64,000 bases of DNA from positions 1 to 64,000 of the forward strand of contig CALMFT010000013.1 in NCBI GenBank assembly GCA_937862565.1. Direction: 5' to 3'. The notes beneath the pieces were generated by a model. That model saw only the letters and a program-made list of their open reading frames with translations. It was not told the origin of the DNA and did no database searches. This document shows positions 39,787 through 50,101 of the stretch, piece by piece. A program made the translations under genes and the position numbers. Position 1 is the first letter of the stretch. Each line of letters begins with the position of its first letter. Source of the DNA: an uncultured bacterium. Lineage in GTDB: Bacteria; Patescibacteriota; Gracilibacteria; Absconditabacterales; Absconditicoccaceae.

Positions 39787-39874
39787 CAAAAATGTATAGT
39801 ATAAAACATTATTAAATTGAATATTCTTATATATCTTCGCTCATTATTTGGGGTTATCCGTTATTTTGTCACTC

Positions 39875-40234
39875 ATGTCTTTACAAACGCTTTATCAACA
39901 CATCGATACTTTAAATCAATCCGAACAGAAAGATCTTTTGGATTTATATGAGATACTTGCTTTGCTTCACAAAGAGCATGGAAATAAAATCCTACAGCCA
40001 AATATCTTAGAAATCATTGAAAACATAAGTCCAGACCTTGTGTCTTTGATTCATCTGACTCAAGAAAGTGCTGGTCTCGATAATTTGTCTCAGATTATTT
40101 CTACTCTCAAAAATAAAGATTTTCCTGAAATCAAAACAACACATGCTCAACATATTGGCGTAAAGGTAACTTCCAACACAGGTAAAAAATATGAAAGAAC
40201 TTTAGATAAAGATATTTTAAAGCTTTCACAATAG
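39875..40234 (+). CDS. Hypothetical helical protein
   Basis: The 119-residue product starts at ATG 39875 (an earlier in-frame TTG is less likely). It is helical, acidic and without motif (LNQSEQKDLLDLYEILALLH). It lies between the glycosyltransferase and a membrane protein. No family is recognised. Confidence 0.5.
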   Translation: MSLQTLYQHIDTLNQSEQKDLLDLYEILALLHKEHGNKILQPNILEIIENISPDLVSLIHLTQESAGLDNLSQIISTLKNKDFPEIKTTHAQHIGVKVTSNTGKKYERTLDKDILKLSQ

Positions 40235-40251
40235 TATTCACCCCATCAATC

Positions 40252-41124
40252 ATGAAACAAAAGGCTTACTTTGGTATCTTGTTTACTGCCTTACTCACAC
40301 TCTTTTTAGGAAGTTTTTTCCATTTAGTAAATATACCTTGGATACTCACTGCATTTGGGTTGATACTGGGAATGATGTTTTGGTCAGTTTCAGATGGTCC
40401 TGCACAATTTCGAGAAAAATATAAATGGCAGACTATTTTCACCTGTGTTTTGTTGAGTATAGTTCTAGCATTTACTCACAATATCTTTATGTCATTGAGT
40501 TTTTTAATTTTGATGACAGGAATAATTTATACATTTTGGGATTTGGATCATCATAAAAATAAAGTAGTCTCATTCAATACTTGGACTTTCTGTATATATG
40601 GTTGTTTTTCACTAGTGTATTTTATGTGATTTAGTGTAGCTGCAAATATTGTGGGAAATAAAAGTGCACTTGCCCTAGATTGTGATGATATCTATAAATA
40701 CTATACTGATATTTCAAATACTTTTTCAAGCAAAGCTCCTGATCCATTGATGACCAATGTCAAACTTAGTCGGGGTGAGCGTATTGAAAATAGTCTGAGG
40801 GAAACACTTCATGATTCTCCTGGGCTTACTCAATTGTATGGGAAAATAAAAGGTTATAAGGAGGATATTAGTATGAGCATTTCAGATCAAAAACAAATCA
40901 ATAGAGAAATATGCGACTTGGTGACCGACAGAATTCATGAGATATATACCTCATCCAACGTAAAGATTGGTTTAGTGCTTTTGCTTGGGCTCTTCTTATA
41001 TCCATTTTTTGTACTACTTTTGTACTTATACTGAATTGTGATATATCTTTTGTTTTTGTTGGCTATTCGCTATGAATTGTTTGTTAAAAAAATTAAAACA
41101 GTAGAAGTTGAGACTTTGGAATAA
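40252..41124 (+). CDS. Membrane protein, unknown
   Basis: Read with UGA=Gly, 290 residues: five helices in the N-terminal half, a soluble segment of about 100 residues (DCDDIYKYYTDISNTF and onward), and two more helices at the C terminus. UGA codons are at 40627 and 41032. No conserved signature is recognised. It starts 18 bases after the preceding gene. Confidence 0.6.
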
Positions 41125-41231
41125 TAGTAAATAATCTGAAATAATCAGACAGGTTAGATTTGCGCTTTGTACTCAACTTCAATATAATAAGCTAATTCTC
41201 TTTTCTTTTTGTTATATTTTAATTGTTTATT

Positions 41232-41732
41232 ATGAAAAAAATTCTCTTGTTGGGCTTAGGAATTCTATTTGTATTACTAGTTCATTCTAATTTGCAGGCA
41301 AACAATTTTCAAATTATTCCCGAAGTAGATGATGATAAAAAGGCTGCTGTGGATCAAGATATTTCCCAACCTCTTTTATCTGGAGATAATTTTTGGGACA
41401 ATTACAATAGTTGATTGAATGCACTCAATACCAAAGATGGTAATACAAAATATGGAGATAGACTGGCAGTGTGTATGAGGACAGGAGTATGTGGGCGAGA
41501 TGTAATACTTGATGTAGGAGTATATTTACTGAGATTTATTATGCAATTAGCTCTCGTAGTGGGTGCTGCAATGCTGATTTGGTCTGGATATAGTTATGTA
41601 CTCGTAGCAATAGGAGCCCAAGAAAAACCAGAAGAAGCATCCAAAGCAATCAAAAATGCATTAATCTGATTATTTATCATTTCAATTAGCTATACTTTAA
41701 TTAAACTATTACAAATGGCGTTCTTAAGTTAA
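41232..41732 (+). CDS. Type IV secretion pilin-like membrane protein
   Basis: The 166-residue protein begins with a signal peptide, continues with a soluble part containing two cysteines (VCMRTGVC), and ends with two hydrophobic helices separated by a QEKPEEASKAIKNALIG loop, as in the protein at 32587. The order fits VirB2/TrbC-like pilins of Patescibacteria. Two UGA glycines are used. It precedes a lipoprotein gene. Confidence 0.72.
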
Positions 41733-41759
41733 ACAATTTTATATTATTAGTCTTTCACT

Positions 41760-42287
41760 ATGAAAAAAACACTTCTTGGATTAACATTATTGAGTACAAT
41801 TATTCTTGCAGCATGCAGCATGAAGCCTTCAATGTCTGGAACTGGATCGGTAGACACTGGAGCTGTATTGGAAACTGGAGTAGTAGAAACTCCAATTACA
41901 ATGATCAACATCTATCAAGTTCAACTTGATGGAACTACAGGAACTGCTACAGGTACAGCAATACCGCTTGGATGTAATGACTTATTGGTAGAAGTGCCAG
42001 TAGAAGTGGATATGACAGAAGTAAATAAATATCCTAAAACATGGGATGCTATTGTAGACTATGATTTTGAAGATATGGGTCTTATGAATCCTTGGAAGAC
42101 TCAAGATGAAGTGGCATTTGATAGTTATGAAATCGTAGGTAGTACATTGACGGTAAATCTTACTGGTACTATCAAAATCGGTGGAGTATGTGATGTGCCA
42201 AGACTCAATGAAACAGTAAAAGCAACCTATAAAAACTTTGGATACGATGACGTAGTCGTTCTTGTAAACGGTCAAACAATCAACTAA
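41760..42287 (+). CDS. Lipoprotein with GerMN-like end
   Basis: The 175-residue protein has a lipobox (LAAC, Cys19) and a Gly/Thr-rich linker. The C-terminal part (GTIKIGGVCDVPRLNETVKATY, then DDVVVLVNG) resembles the GerMN/spore-germination-type fold. Such proteins are secreted and sometimes bind peptidoglycan. No UGA codons are needed. Function unknown. Confidence 0.65.
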   Translation: MKKTLLGLTLLSTIILAACSMKPSMSGTGSVDTGAVLETGVVETPITMINIYQVQLDGTTGTATGTAIPLGCNDLLVEVPVEVDMTEVNKYPKTWDAIVDYDFEDMGLMNPWKTQDEVAFDSYEIVGSTLTVNLTGTIKIGGVCDVPRLNETVKATYKNFGYDDVVVLVNGQTIN

Positions 42288-42322
42288 TTGAACACTGAAA
42301 TAACAAACCTTAATCTCAAAAT

Positions 42323-43372
42323 ATGAATATATTGGTATGAATTTCTGGATGAGTAGACAGTGCGGTTACTGCTTACTTATTGCAACAACAAGGACACCGT
42401 GTAGTCTGAGGTTTTATGTTGAACTATCTTGAGGAGGGGAACCCTGAATGTACAACCAAACAAGATCTGGAATCTTTCTATCAGGTCTGCAGTTTTCTGA
42501 ATATCCCCTATGAAGTATTGGATTTCCGTAAAGAGTACGAAGAAAAGGTACTCAACTATATCTATGAAGGTTACCTCAAAGGAATAACTCCCAATCCTGA
42601 CGTACTCTGCAATAGTGAGGTAAAATTTAAACTCTTTCTGGACGAAGCTTTGCTAATGGGATATGATATGATTGCTACCGGGCATTATGCTCAAATTGAA
42701 AATATGGATGGTGAATATGAACTTCACAGAGGCTTAGATCCTGCCAAAGACCAATCTTATTTTCTTGCTTGACTCAATCAATTTCAACTTTCCAAAGCTT
42801 TATTCCCAATAGGCGGAATGGAAAAAACCCAAGTGAGAGAACTTGCCAAAAAGATTGGTCTCCCCAATGCTGAGCGTAAAGACTCTCAATGACTGTGCTT
42901 TGTAGGAAATGTTTCTATGTCAGATTTTCTCCAAGATAAGATTGGTCAAAAACCATGAAATATTTTACTCGAAGATGGAAGTATAGTTGGCCACCATACC
43001 GGAGCTTACCAATTTACCATAGGTCAACGTAGGGGTATCGGACTGAACTTTCAAGCCTATGTAATCGATGTGAATGTAGCAGATAACACGGTAGTAGTAA
43101 GCAAAGATCCTGCTGATGAAAAACTTCATCGTAGTACTTTCCCTCTCAAAGCAGTCAGCCGAATCCATGAAGAACCAAGATTCCCAATGAATGCTTGGTG
43201 TAAGGTGAGATATAGACAGGACTTACAAGAATGTACGATTGAGAAAAAAGATAATCAGATAGTGGTACAAACAAAAACCCCTCAAAAAGGAGTTCCAAAC
43301 TGACAAATTTGTGTGATGTATGCTTGAGAAAAAGGTGATACTGTGATGGGCTGTGGGGAGATTACGCAGTAG
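42323..43372 (+). CDS. mnmA: tRNA-specific 2-thiouridylase MnmA
   Basis: MnmA puts sulfur on uridine 34 of Lys, Glu and Gln tRNAs. The 349-residue protein starts with the PP-loop [16 protein letters not shown] (two glycines are UGA), carries the first catalytic Cys in [13 protein letters not shown] and the second in SQGLCFVGN, and has the [10 protein letters not shown] and C-terminal beta-barrel segments. It lacks long insertions, so the minimal family length is met. About ten UGA codons are used. Confidence 0.94.
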
Positions 43373-43388
43373 AGACTTAATTTTTCTT

Positions 43389-43616
43389 TTAGTTGTTTTT
43401 ATCCACAATTTCAAAGGGTTTATGCAAAATTTCATGAGAGATGGGACGTATTTTGAGATCATTCATATTCCTAGCATATTCATCCGCCTTTGTAAGAGCA
43501 GCCTTAATTTCTTCATCAGTGACATTATTAAGCCTATCTCTTAAGTGTTTTTTTTCCGCAGGATCTCTTTGCGTATAAGGAGTGCCCATAATTCCAGTAA
43601 TAGGTTTGTTTTTCAT
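43389..43616 (-). CDS. Small hypothetical protein
   Basis: The 75-residue product is charged and helical in the middle (DPAEKKHLRDRLNNVTDEE). It is convergent with mnmA, 16 bases away. No family is recognised. Confidence 0.5.
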   Translation of the reverse strand: MKNKPITGIMGTPYTQRDPAEKKHLRDRLNNVTDEEIKAALTKADEYARNMNDLKIRPISHEILHKPFEIVDKNN

Positions 43617-43761
43617 TATAATTTAACTTTTTATATATATAAAATATGAAGATATAGTTCATATTACCAAATATTTATATGAGAGTATTAATCAAGATCG
43701 AGATTGTCCTCTTATCTTCATTAATCAGCTAATTTCTGACCGATGGTAGATATAGAATTAG

Positions 43762-43980
43762 CATTACATTAGGTTTTCTCTTACTTTTGGCATTGCCCCA
43801 AAAGTAACAAAAGGTCTAGTCAAAAACAGCATTCTGTTGTTACCTTTGTATATAGGTTCCCTTAGAAGTTGAGACGACCCAAGGGGACCCACGTCTCAAC
43901 TGGTGCTGGTCAAGCTTACAAAGTTGGTACTGAAATTGATCATGTTGTGTTTTTGACGGTCGGAGGGAGTAAGGAAACTT
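43762..43980. repeat. Structured interspersed repeat, copy B
   Basis: No gene. It matches copy C almost base for base over its first 70 positions (starting at CATTACATTAGG), and shares with copies A and C the stem around CATTGCC, the GTTGAGACG/CGTCTCAAC pair and the long-range GTCAAAAACA/TGTTTTTGAC pair. The 43617-44054 gap has nothing else except a GC-rich hairpin at 44000. Confidence 0.85.
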
Positions 43981-43999
43981 GTGTATGTAGTGTTGTCTG

Positions 44000-44017
44000 C
44001 TCCGCTGTAGTGCGGAG
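44000..44017. repeat. GC-rich hairpin, variant copy
   Basis: CTCCGC, a changed six-base loop and GCGGAG, the same stem base as copies near 7.4-7.8 kb, again next to a structured repeat. Confidence 0.7.
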
Positions 44018-44054
44018 TTGAAGTCATGGTCTGAGTAGGAATTAATTGAGAGGA

Positions 44055-44222
44055 CTATTCCTCTTCGTCATCCGTATTTCTTTTTGAAAGTATCTCTTTC
44101 AGATTATTTTTATTGTTTTGGGATAAAGCACTAAAGTATTCCTCTCTTTCTTCTTGAATGGTTTGAGCATTATCAGCTAATTCTTCTATGTGTTGTACAT
44201 AGAGTTGTTGAGTAGTTTCCAT
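44055..44222 (-). CDS. Small acidic protein after smpB
   Basis: A 55-residue ORF from ATG to TAG follows smpB by 25 bases on the same strand. It is highly acidic and helical (HIEELADNAQTIQEEREEYF). No family is recognised. Its position suggests it ends the long minus-strand run. Confidence 0.55.
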   Translation of the reverse strand: METTQQLYVQHIEELADNAQTIQEEREEYFSALSQNNKNNLKEILSKRNTDDEEE

Positions 44223-44247
44223 GATTATGATTCAATAATAAAGTGTT

Positions 44248-44715
44248 TTACTTAAATACGATGTTTCTGATTTCTCTATCTGCATCTCTGATTTGATCTT
44301 TTTCTTTGAGTATTGTTTTTTTGTCTACTTTTTTCATGAGTTTTACCAGACCAACGGTGATCTTAATATATCTTCTGTGATTGATGAAGATATCAATAAT
44401 CTTGAGCGTATAACCCGTTTTGTGAGTTCTTTCTGCAAGTTTTCTGATTTCAGGTTTACTCAACAAAAGCTGTCTTGGTCACTTTTGTTCATAGTTTCCT
44501 ATCTGCGCGAGGGAAGCTTTTTTGTATAAAGGAATGTCTATATTCTCTATCCAAGCGGTACCGTCCATGCGTACTTTTACCCAAGCATTAGTGATATTTA
44601 CATATCCTGATTTGATAGATTTTACCTCATATCACTTTAGTACCAAACCCGCAGTGTATTTTTCAATCACCTCATAATCATGCAGGACTCTTTTATTGGT
44701 AGAAATAATTTTCAT
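44248..44715 (-). CDS. smpB: tmRNA-binding protein SmpB
   Basis: SmpB delivers tmRNA to stalled ribosomes. The 155-residue protein has the family core TNKRVLHDYEVIEKYTAGLV followed by KGYEVKSIKSGYVNI, an AWVKVRMD-type strand, and a lysine-rich C-terminal tail. UGA glycines lie in LKGYE and QKGPR. tmRNA was not found in the window. Confidence 0.92.
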
Positions 44716-44747
44716 GGTGCGTAAATTTGGGTTATCTTAACTATGTT

Positions 44748-45920
44748 TTAGTTCAATTCAAATTTTAAAGTACTTGCTTCAAATTTTGCTCTCGCGCTTT
44801 CTCCTATCTGATTATAATTCCATTTCCTATCTTGAAAGGCTTTGATAGCAGTAATCAATTCTTCTTCAGTTTGGCTTGCTATGAGAATACCATCTAGATC
44901 TGAATCGATAAGCTCGACTGTGGCGCCTTCATTGTAGCCAAGAACCGGAGTTCCCACACAAAGACTTTCAGCAGTTACATAACCAAAGGATTCAAGTGTG
45001 ATGTTGACCAAGCCCTGCGCTTTTCAGATTATTTCAGCTTTTCTAGCCGCATCACTCATTCGTCCCAAGAACTCGATATTGGAATCCGCAATGGATTTTA
45101 AGTACTGTTCATCAGGTCCCGACCCAATAATCTTGAGATGGATATTGAGCTTATTGAAAGCCTTGATAATGGTGTCCACCTGCTTGCTAAATGTTACCAA
45201 CCTTCCTACAAATACAAAATAATCTGATCTTTGTGACTGAATGGCAGGCGTGAAGAAATTATTATCGAGTTTAGGGTATTCGATGGTGCTTTCCGCTATC
45301 CCATAAATCTTTTTCACTAGGCTAGAAGTATATTTACTATTAGTACTCATGTTCGTATATTCGCGTGCCTGTAAATCTCGTGGCTTGAGATAAGAAGCGG
45401 CAAATTGATAGATTTGTTTGATAGGAAATTTGAGTTTTGCAAGATTACTCGCGAAGTGGTTATGAATATACATAAACGGAGATTGGAGGCGGAGGAAAGT
45501 TTTGGAAGTGGAGTTTTTTGAATTGATTTTTTTAGAACTCAGTGGAAGGACATTCTTGGCTACTGCAAAGCTTGAGATATGAACTTCATCAGTATGAAAA
45601 GCGTTGATTTTTTTTCTGAGTCTATTTATCAACAATGGATAAAAAAACATGAGATTACGATAATCAAATATCTTGGAAAATAGGGGTGTTTTATATTTAT
45701 CGAAAAAAACAAAGGTTGAAAAAATCCATCTTGGAAGAGCAGTTATAATGGGGATTTTACGAGCATCAATAATCAGAAAATGCTTATCAGAAAACATTGT
45801 AAAGATTGCTAAGGATTCAGATTTGTCAGCATTTTTAATCCTGTCTTCAATCATCTCAAAAAAAACTTGTTCAGCTCAAGCAATATAATACAGTCGATCA
45901 TGGACGAATGCGATTTTCAT
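44748..45920 (-). CDS. Glycosyltransferase family 4
   Basis: The 390-residue protein (UGA=Gly, including HDRLYYIAGAEQV) has the GT-B pattern: a leading KIAFVHDRL strand, VFVGRLVTFSKQVDTIIKAF, KIIGSGPDEQYLKSIA and the nucleotide-sugar motif ESFGYVTAESLCVGTPVLGY (E-x7-E). It probably adds a sugar to a cell-surface polymer. The stop follows FELN. It lies between smpB and rsmE. Confidence 0.87.
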
Positions 45921-45933
45921 GGTTTATAAGTAC

Positions 45934-46626
45934 TTATCTTGTTTTGTTTTTCAACCACCATGCTCCGATTATCGCAGCAGACTCCGTTCTCAAAATAGAC
46001 TCACCAAGTTTGATACTCGTATACCCATTTTCTTGGAAATACTTCAATTCTGTAGGCTCAAATCCACCTTCAGGACCTACGATGATATTGTTTAAATCTT
46101 CATTATTTTTTTGAAGTTCCGCATGAGAAGTACCGTCTTGATAGGAAAGATATCCTTTAGGAATATCATTAATTTTTTTTACAATTTCGATTTTTGGCAC
46201 GCTTCGATTGTGAGATTGTTCAGCAGCTTCCACACAGATCAGGTTTATTCTGCCTATTTTATTTTCAGACAAATCTTGAATCACCGATCTTTTACTGGTT
46301 CGGATAAGGATTTTCTGAATACCGATCTCGCTCGCTTTCTGACAAATCAATTCCATCTTATCCCACTTATTGGTCATTGCTACCGTAAGAGTAGTTTCAT
46401 TTCCTGACTCTTTAGGCTGGGATTCTTCCATGAGAATTTTTACTTTCATGGATTTTTTATCTAGAGAATCGATGCTTGTTGTAAATCTTTGACCTTTGGA
46501 TTGTATGATAATCTCATCTCCTACTTTATATCTGAGGACTTTTGTACATTGATAAAGCACTCTTTCATCATTGATAATGAGAAAGGGGTCTTGTTTAGTG
46601 TATTGGTCTGTAATGAAAATTTGCAT
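45934..46626 (-). CDS. rsmE: 16S rRNA m3U1498 methyltransferase RsmE
   Basis: The SPOUT-type enzyme methylates U1498. The 230-residue protein from MQIFITDQY has the N-terminal PUA-like part (VLRYKVGDEIII), an ICQKASEIGIQKILI segment, VEAAEQSHNRSVP and the knot motif NIIVGPEGGFEPTE with ILRTESAAI. Six codons upstream, another in-frame ATG (46644) overlaps the sod gene; MQIF is the typical start. Confidence 0.93.
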   Translation of the reverse strand: MQIFITDQYTKQDPFLIINDERVLYQCTKVLRYKVGDEIIIQSKGQRFTTSIDSLDKKSMKVKILMEESQPKESGNETTLTVAMTNKWDKMELICQKASEIGIQKILIRTSKRSVIQDLSENKIGRINLICVEAAEQSHNRSVPKIEIVKKINDIPKGYLSYQDGTSHAELQKNNEDLNNIIVGPEGGFEPTELKYFQENGYTSIKLGESILRTESAAIIGAWWLKNKTR

Positions 46627-46636
46627 ATAGTAGGGA

Positions 46637-47230
46637 TTAAGCATTTATATGTTGTTCTACCTTATCTCGATTGATGAGTGACCACCAGTTTTCGAGGTAT
46701 TCAGGTCTACGATTTTGACATTTGAGATAGTAGGCATGTTCTCGAACATCTACTCCGAGGATTGGTTGTTTACCGTTCATAAGTGGGTTTTCTTGTTGCG
46801 GATAATTAGTAATAATCAGACTATCGCCTTCTTTTTCCAATCGTGTCCATCCCGATCCGAATACAGCCACCGCTTTCGTAGTAAACTGAGTCTTGAATTC
46901 TTCCCAAGATCCGAAAGTTTTTGCAATGATTTCTTGTAAGTTAGATGATGGAGTTGATCCACCTGGTTTCATGGTTTCTCGGTAGATATTGTGATTGAGT
47001 AAACCTCCACCGTGGTTTCTTACGATAGTTTGCACAGACTCTGGAAGGGTTTTAGTTTGAGAAACTAAGTCAATGAGACTTAAACTTTCAAATTCAGTAC
47101 CCGCGATTCCTGCATTGAGTTTATCGCAGTAAGTCTGATGATGTTTGCTATAATGTAATTCTACTGTAAGACGATCGATATGTGGTTCTAGAGCTTCGTA
47201 TCCATAAGGAAGAGCTGGAAGAGTGTGCAT
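46637..47230 (-). CDS. sod: Superoxide dismutase (Fe/Mn family, Mn-like)
   Basis: The 197-residue protein has the metal ligands: His26 in VELHYSKHHQTY, His in GGGLLNHNIY, and Asp/His in LGVDVREHAYYLK. The glycine before NH and the Gln in a YPQQENPLM loop fit manganese or cambialistic enzymes more than iron ones. It may protect an epibiont or fermenter from oxygen. It is in a minus-strand run with rsmE and a phosphatase. Metal use is inference. Confidence 0.92.
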   Translation of the reverse strand: MHTLPALPYGYEALEPHIDRLTVELHYSKHHQTYCDKLNAGIAGTEFESLSLIDLVSQTKTLPESVQTIVRNHGGGLLNHNIYRETMKPGGSTPSSNLQEIIAKTFGSWEEFKTQFTTKAVAVFGSGWTRLEKEGDSLIITNYPQQENPLMNGKQPILGVDVREHAYYLKCQNRRPEYLENWWSLINRDKVEQHINA

Positions 47231-47259
47231 GGGTGTAAGAATAAGAATTTAAAAGGGTA

Positions 47260-47796
47260 TTATAATTCTATAGTAGTAATTGATCCGTTTGAAAGTGAAT
47301 CTTCGGCTATATCCATTTTAAGTACTTTGGATAACATTCTTTTGAATCGTCCTCTGTGGCCAATCAGGAGAATAGTTTCCTCTGGTTGTTCTCTCAAATT
47401 ATTTATAAAATTTTCCGTTCTTTCATCCAATGATTCATCGGATTCTATTTTTAATTCATCCATTCTTTGTTGTCTTTCTTGAGGTGTCCCTTGATTAATA
47501 TCTACTCGTACTGATCTAGGCTGGTTAGTCTGATCTCACAAATCTCTTTCTTTCATCAGTTCAGAAACAATGATATCTCAAGTATATTGAATTTCTCACT
47601 TAATAATTTCTGCAGTTTGAATTGCTCTGTGTAAACTAGAAGAATATATTTTATTAATAACTTCATTTCTTAATAACTTCCCAGTTTCATGTGCTTGCGC
47701 AATTCCATTTTCTGTGAGTCCAATATTCAATCGTCCCGTACTTCTTTTATCAATATTGTTTTGAGTTTCTCCATGTCTTACTAAAATAACTTTCAT
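47260..47796 (-). CDS. Histidine phosphatase family protein
   Basis: The 178-residue protein (UGA=Gly) begins with VILVRHGETQNNIDKR (catalytic RHG), continues with IYSSSLHRAIQTAEII and ends with ETILLIGHRGRFKRML carrying the second His. The branch includes phosphoglycerate-mutase-like enzymes; the exact substrate is unclear. It lies between sod and the DUF2200 gene. Confidence 0.87.
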
Positions 47797-47922
47797 TTTT
47801 ATAACTCAGCTTATAAATATCTTTCTTCCTCTATAATAACTAAAAATTACTGAGTTTCAATCTTAGGACAAAAAGAAAGTTAAAACTCCGATACCCAGAT
47901 TAATCCAAGATAAATATCTTCA

Positions 47923-48279
47923 TTAATTTCTTAATATTTTATCCATGGCTCTGCCTTTTGCCAATTCATCAACTAATTTGTCGAGGTAGCGAATTTGTTG
48001 TACTATCTTATCTTCAATTTCCTCAACTCTCATTCCACAAATTACTCCCTTGATCATTGATGCGTTTGGGTTGATAGAGGGCGCTTGTGTAAAGAACTCA
48101 AGAAAGCTTGTCTTATTGTCAATTCTGTGTTGAATTGCTTTTTCATCATATCATGTCAACCATGAAATAACCTGATTCAACTCTTCTTGAGTTCTTCCTT
48201 TTTTTTCAATCTTTGTGAGATAATGAGGATATACTCCTCAGAAAATTAATTTGTAATGTTTTTCTATATCTATCTTCAT
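47923..48279 (-). CDS. DUF2200 family protein
   Basis: With two UGA glycines, the 118-residue protein fits DUF2200: PHYLTKIEKKGRTQEELNQV, ISWLTGYDEKAIQ, EFFTQAPSINPNASMI, GVICGMRVEEIEDKIVQQIR and a YLDKLVDELAKGRAMDKIL end. The function of the family is not known. It is followed by the phosphatase gene. Confidence 0.85.
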
Positions 48280-48306
48280 TTGTTGAATATGAACAAATAT
48301 AAATGA

Positions 48307-49185
48307 TTAAAACCATCAAAGCTTGAGAGCGATGACATAGAGGAAAAGTAAGAACCCAATGGCTGTATTTACCCAAGGGAAATATTTATATATTCTGAAA
48401 ACATCTGACCTAAAAGAGAGCGCCATAAGAACAAGATAGATTACTCCCAATCCCACGCTTCCCCAGCCCATCGCAGGAAAACTCAACAGGATAGCCAATG
48501 CGTAACAGACCATACAAAATATCAAAGTTCCTTTTCTACCATACAATGTTGCTACGGTTTGAATACCACTTTGAGTGTCTGCTTCGATATCAGGAATAGC
48601 AGAATAAGCGTGCATAGCCATACTTCGGGCTAGTCCCGCCAACAAAATCATCCAGTTTATTTCCGTTCCTCAGCTTATAAAATATCCTACAAACCCTGGA
48701 CTAATATAGATCAAGCCTGATATGACTGTATCCAAAACTGGCTTTGCTTTAGCTCTAAGCGGTGGCGCAGAATAGAAAACTGCACTCAGACAAAAGATGA
48801 ATAAGAACAAATAGGAATAAGGATTTGGTAAAATACTCAGTAATAAGAAGGGGGTATTGAGCACGATAATAGAGATCCAAAGTGCTCTTTGTTGTTCTGG
48901 CGCGATAGCAGTTTCATAGTCTTGTTTCTTTTGATTAAGCTTGTCCGTCTCATAATCAAAGATATCATTCACTCCATAAATGAGCAGATTCGCAGGGAAA
49001 GTGAAATATATGAGTAACCAAAGATGTGACCAGGTGAGAGCGTCCCAGATTGTTGACACGGAATCGATCGTGAAAAAAGCAGCAATAATTCCTATCAGAA
49101 AAGGTCCCAAAATATAGATCCAAAATCTTGGACGCGAAGTGGGGAGAAAGTTGTAGAGAGTTTGGAATAGTGATTGCACTGACAT
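48307..49185 (-). CDS. UbiA-type prenyltransferase
   Basis: The 292-residue protein has the UbiA signature NDIFDYETD (NDxxDxxxD) after helix two and SAIPDIEADTQSGIQTVAT as the second acid motif, with about eight membrane helices. UGA glycines are at 48668 and near the end. Together with crtB and crtI it suggests a carotenoid or lycopene-elongase-type role (C50), but a quinone or lipid role is possible. Overlap and spacing suggest one operon. Confidence 0.8.
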
Positions 49186-49234
49186 AGTTTGAATGTGTAT
49201 TTTTTAGATTTTATTGCAACCGACAATTATAGGT

Positions 49235-50101
49235 TTAATGATGATTGTGGAAGTATTTTTTGATGATCAGCAATAAGTTTTCTCTTTTGGAAGAACGTAC
49301 ATTGGCGGTAAAGACATCATAGTCTACAGATGCGATTTTATCCAAAATGGAGCAGTATAAAACACTCGCCCACTGTACTGCTTTTCTTCCTTGTGGATGG
49401 AGGAGCGCGATTCATTGATTTGCTTCTTCATACATTTTCTTGGTAAATCAGATTTCATTCTTCATAAAATGTTTCCAGTTTTCTCCTATTTTTCCAGTTC
49501 ATTCACAGTATTTTTTGATATCGTTTTGATCGAGTCAAAATGGCGTAAGCCTGTCTTGAGGAATATAAATTCTTTGGCGATCCATCCAGTCTTCTTTGAT
49601 GTCTCTCAGGAAGTTGGTATATTGCATAGCTTCTCCCAGCTTGCGAGCGTGATAAAACACTTTTTCTTGATCTTGGATTGGATATCAGATAATCTGACAC
49701 ATCATCAATCCCACTACTTCAGCAGAACCCACCATGTATGTTTGTAGCTGTTCATAATGTGTATAATCAATCCATTCACAATCACTTTTCATTGCTGCCA
49801 AAAATGTTTCCACCCACTCTTGCTCAATCTGTTTATTTTTGCACAATTCCACAAACGGAAGAATAATCGGATCATGAGGAGTAGACGTAGTATCTGGAGT
49901 TTGAGAAAAGATATTCTGAGTTCTGTCGATAAGAATTTGGATTTTTTCACACTGATCTTCTTGTTCATTATCCACAATATCATCAGCAACTCTTACAAAA
50001 GCGTAGAGTAAAAACACCTGTTGTTTTATAGTTTTAGGAAAAAACAAAGAAGCCAAATAGTAGCTGGTACCATGAGTCGTGATGTATTTTTTTATGTTCA
50101 T
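49235..50101 (-). CDS. crtB: Phytoene/squalene synthase (CrtB-like)
   Basis: The enzyme joins two prenyl diphosphates head to head. The 288-residue protein has the first Asp-rich motif VRVADDIVDNEQ, the second NFLRDIKEDWMDRQRIYIP, and an EVVGLMMCQIIG segment where UGA codes the Gly. Several more UGA glycines follow. The start overlaps the end of crtI by 10 bases, a translational coupling typical of these operons. Whether it makes C40 or C30 products is unknown. Confidence 0.9.
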
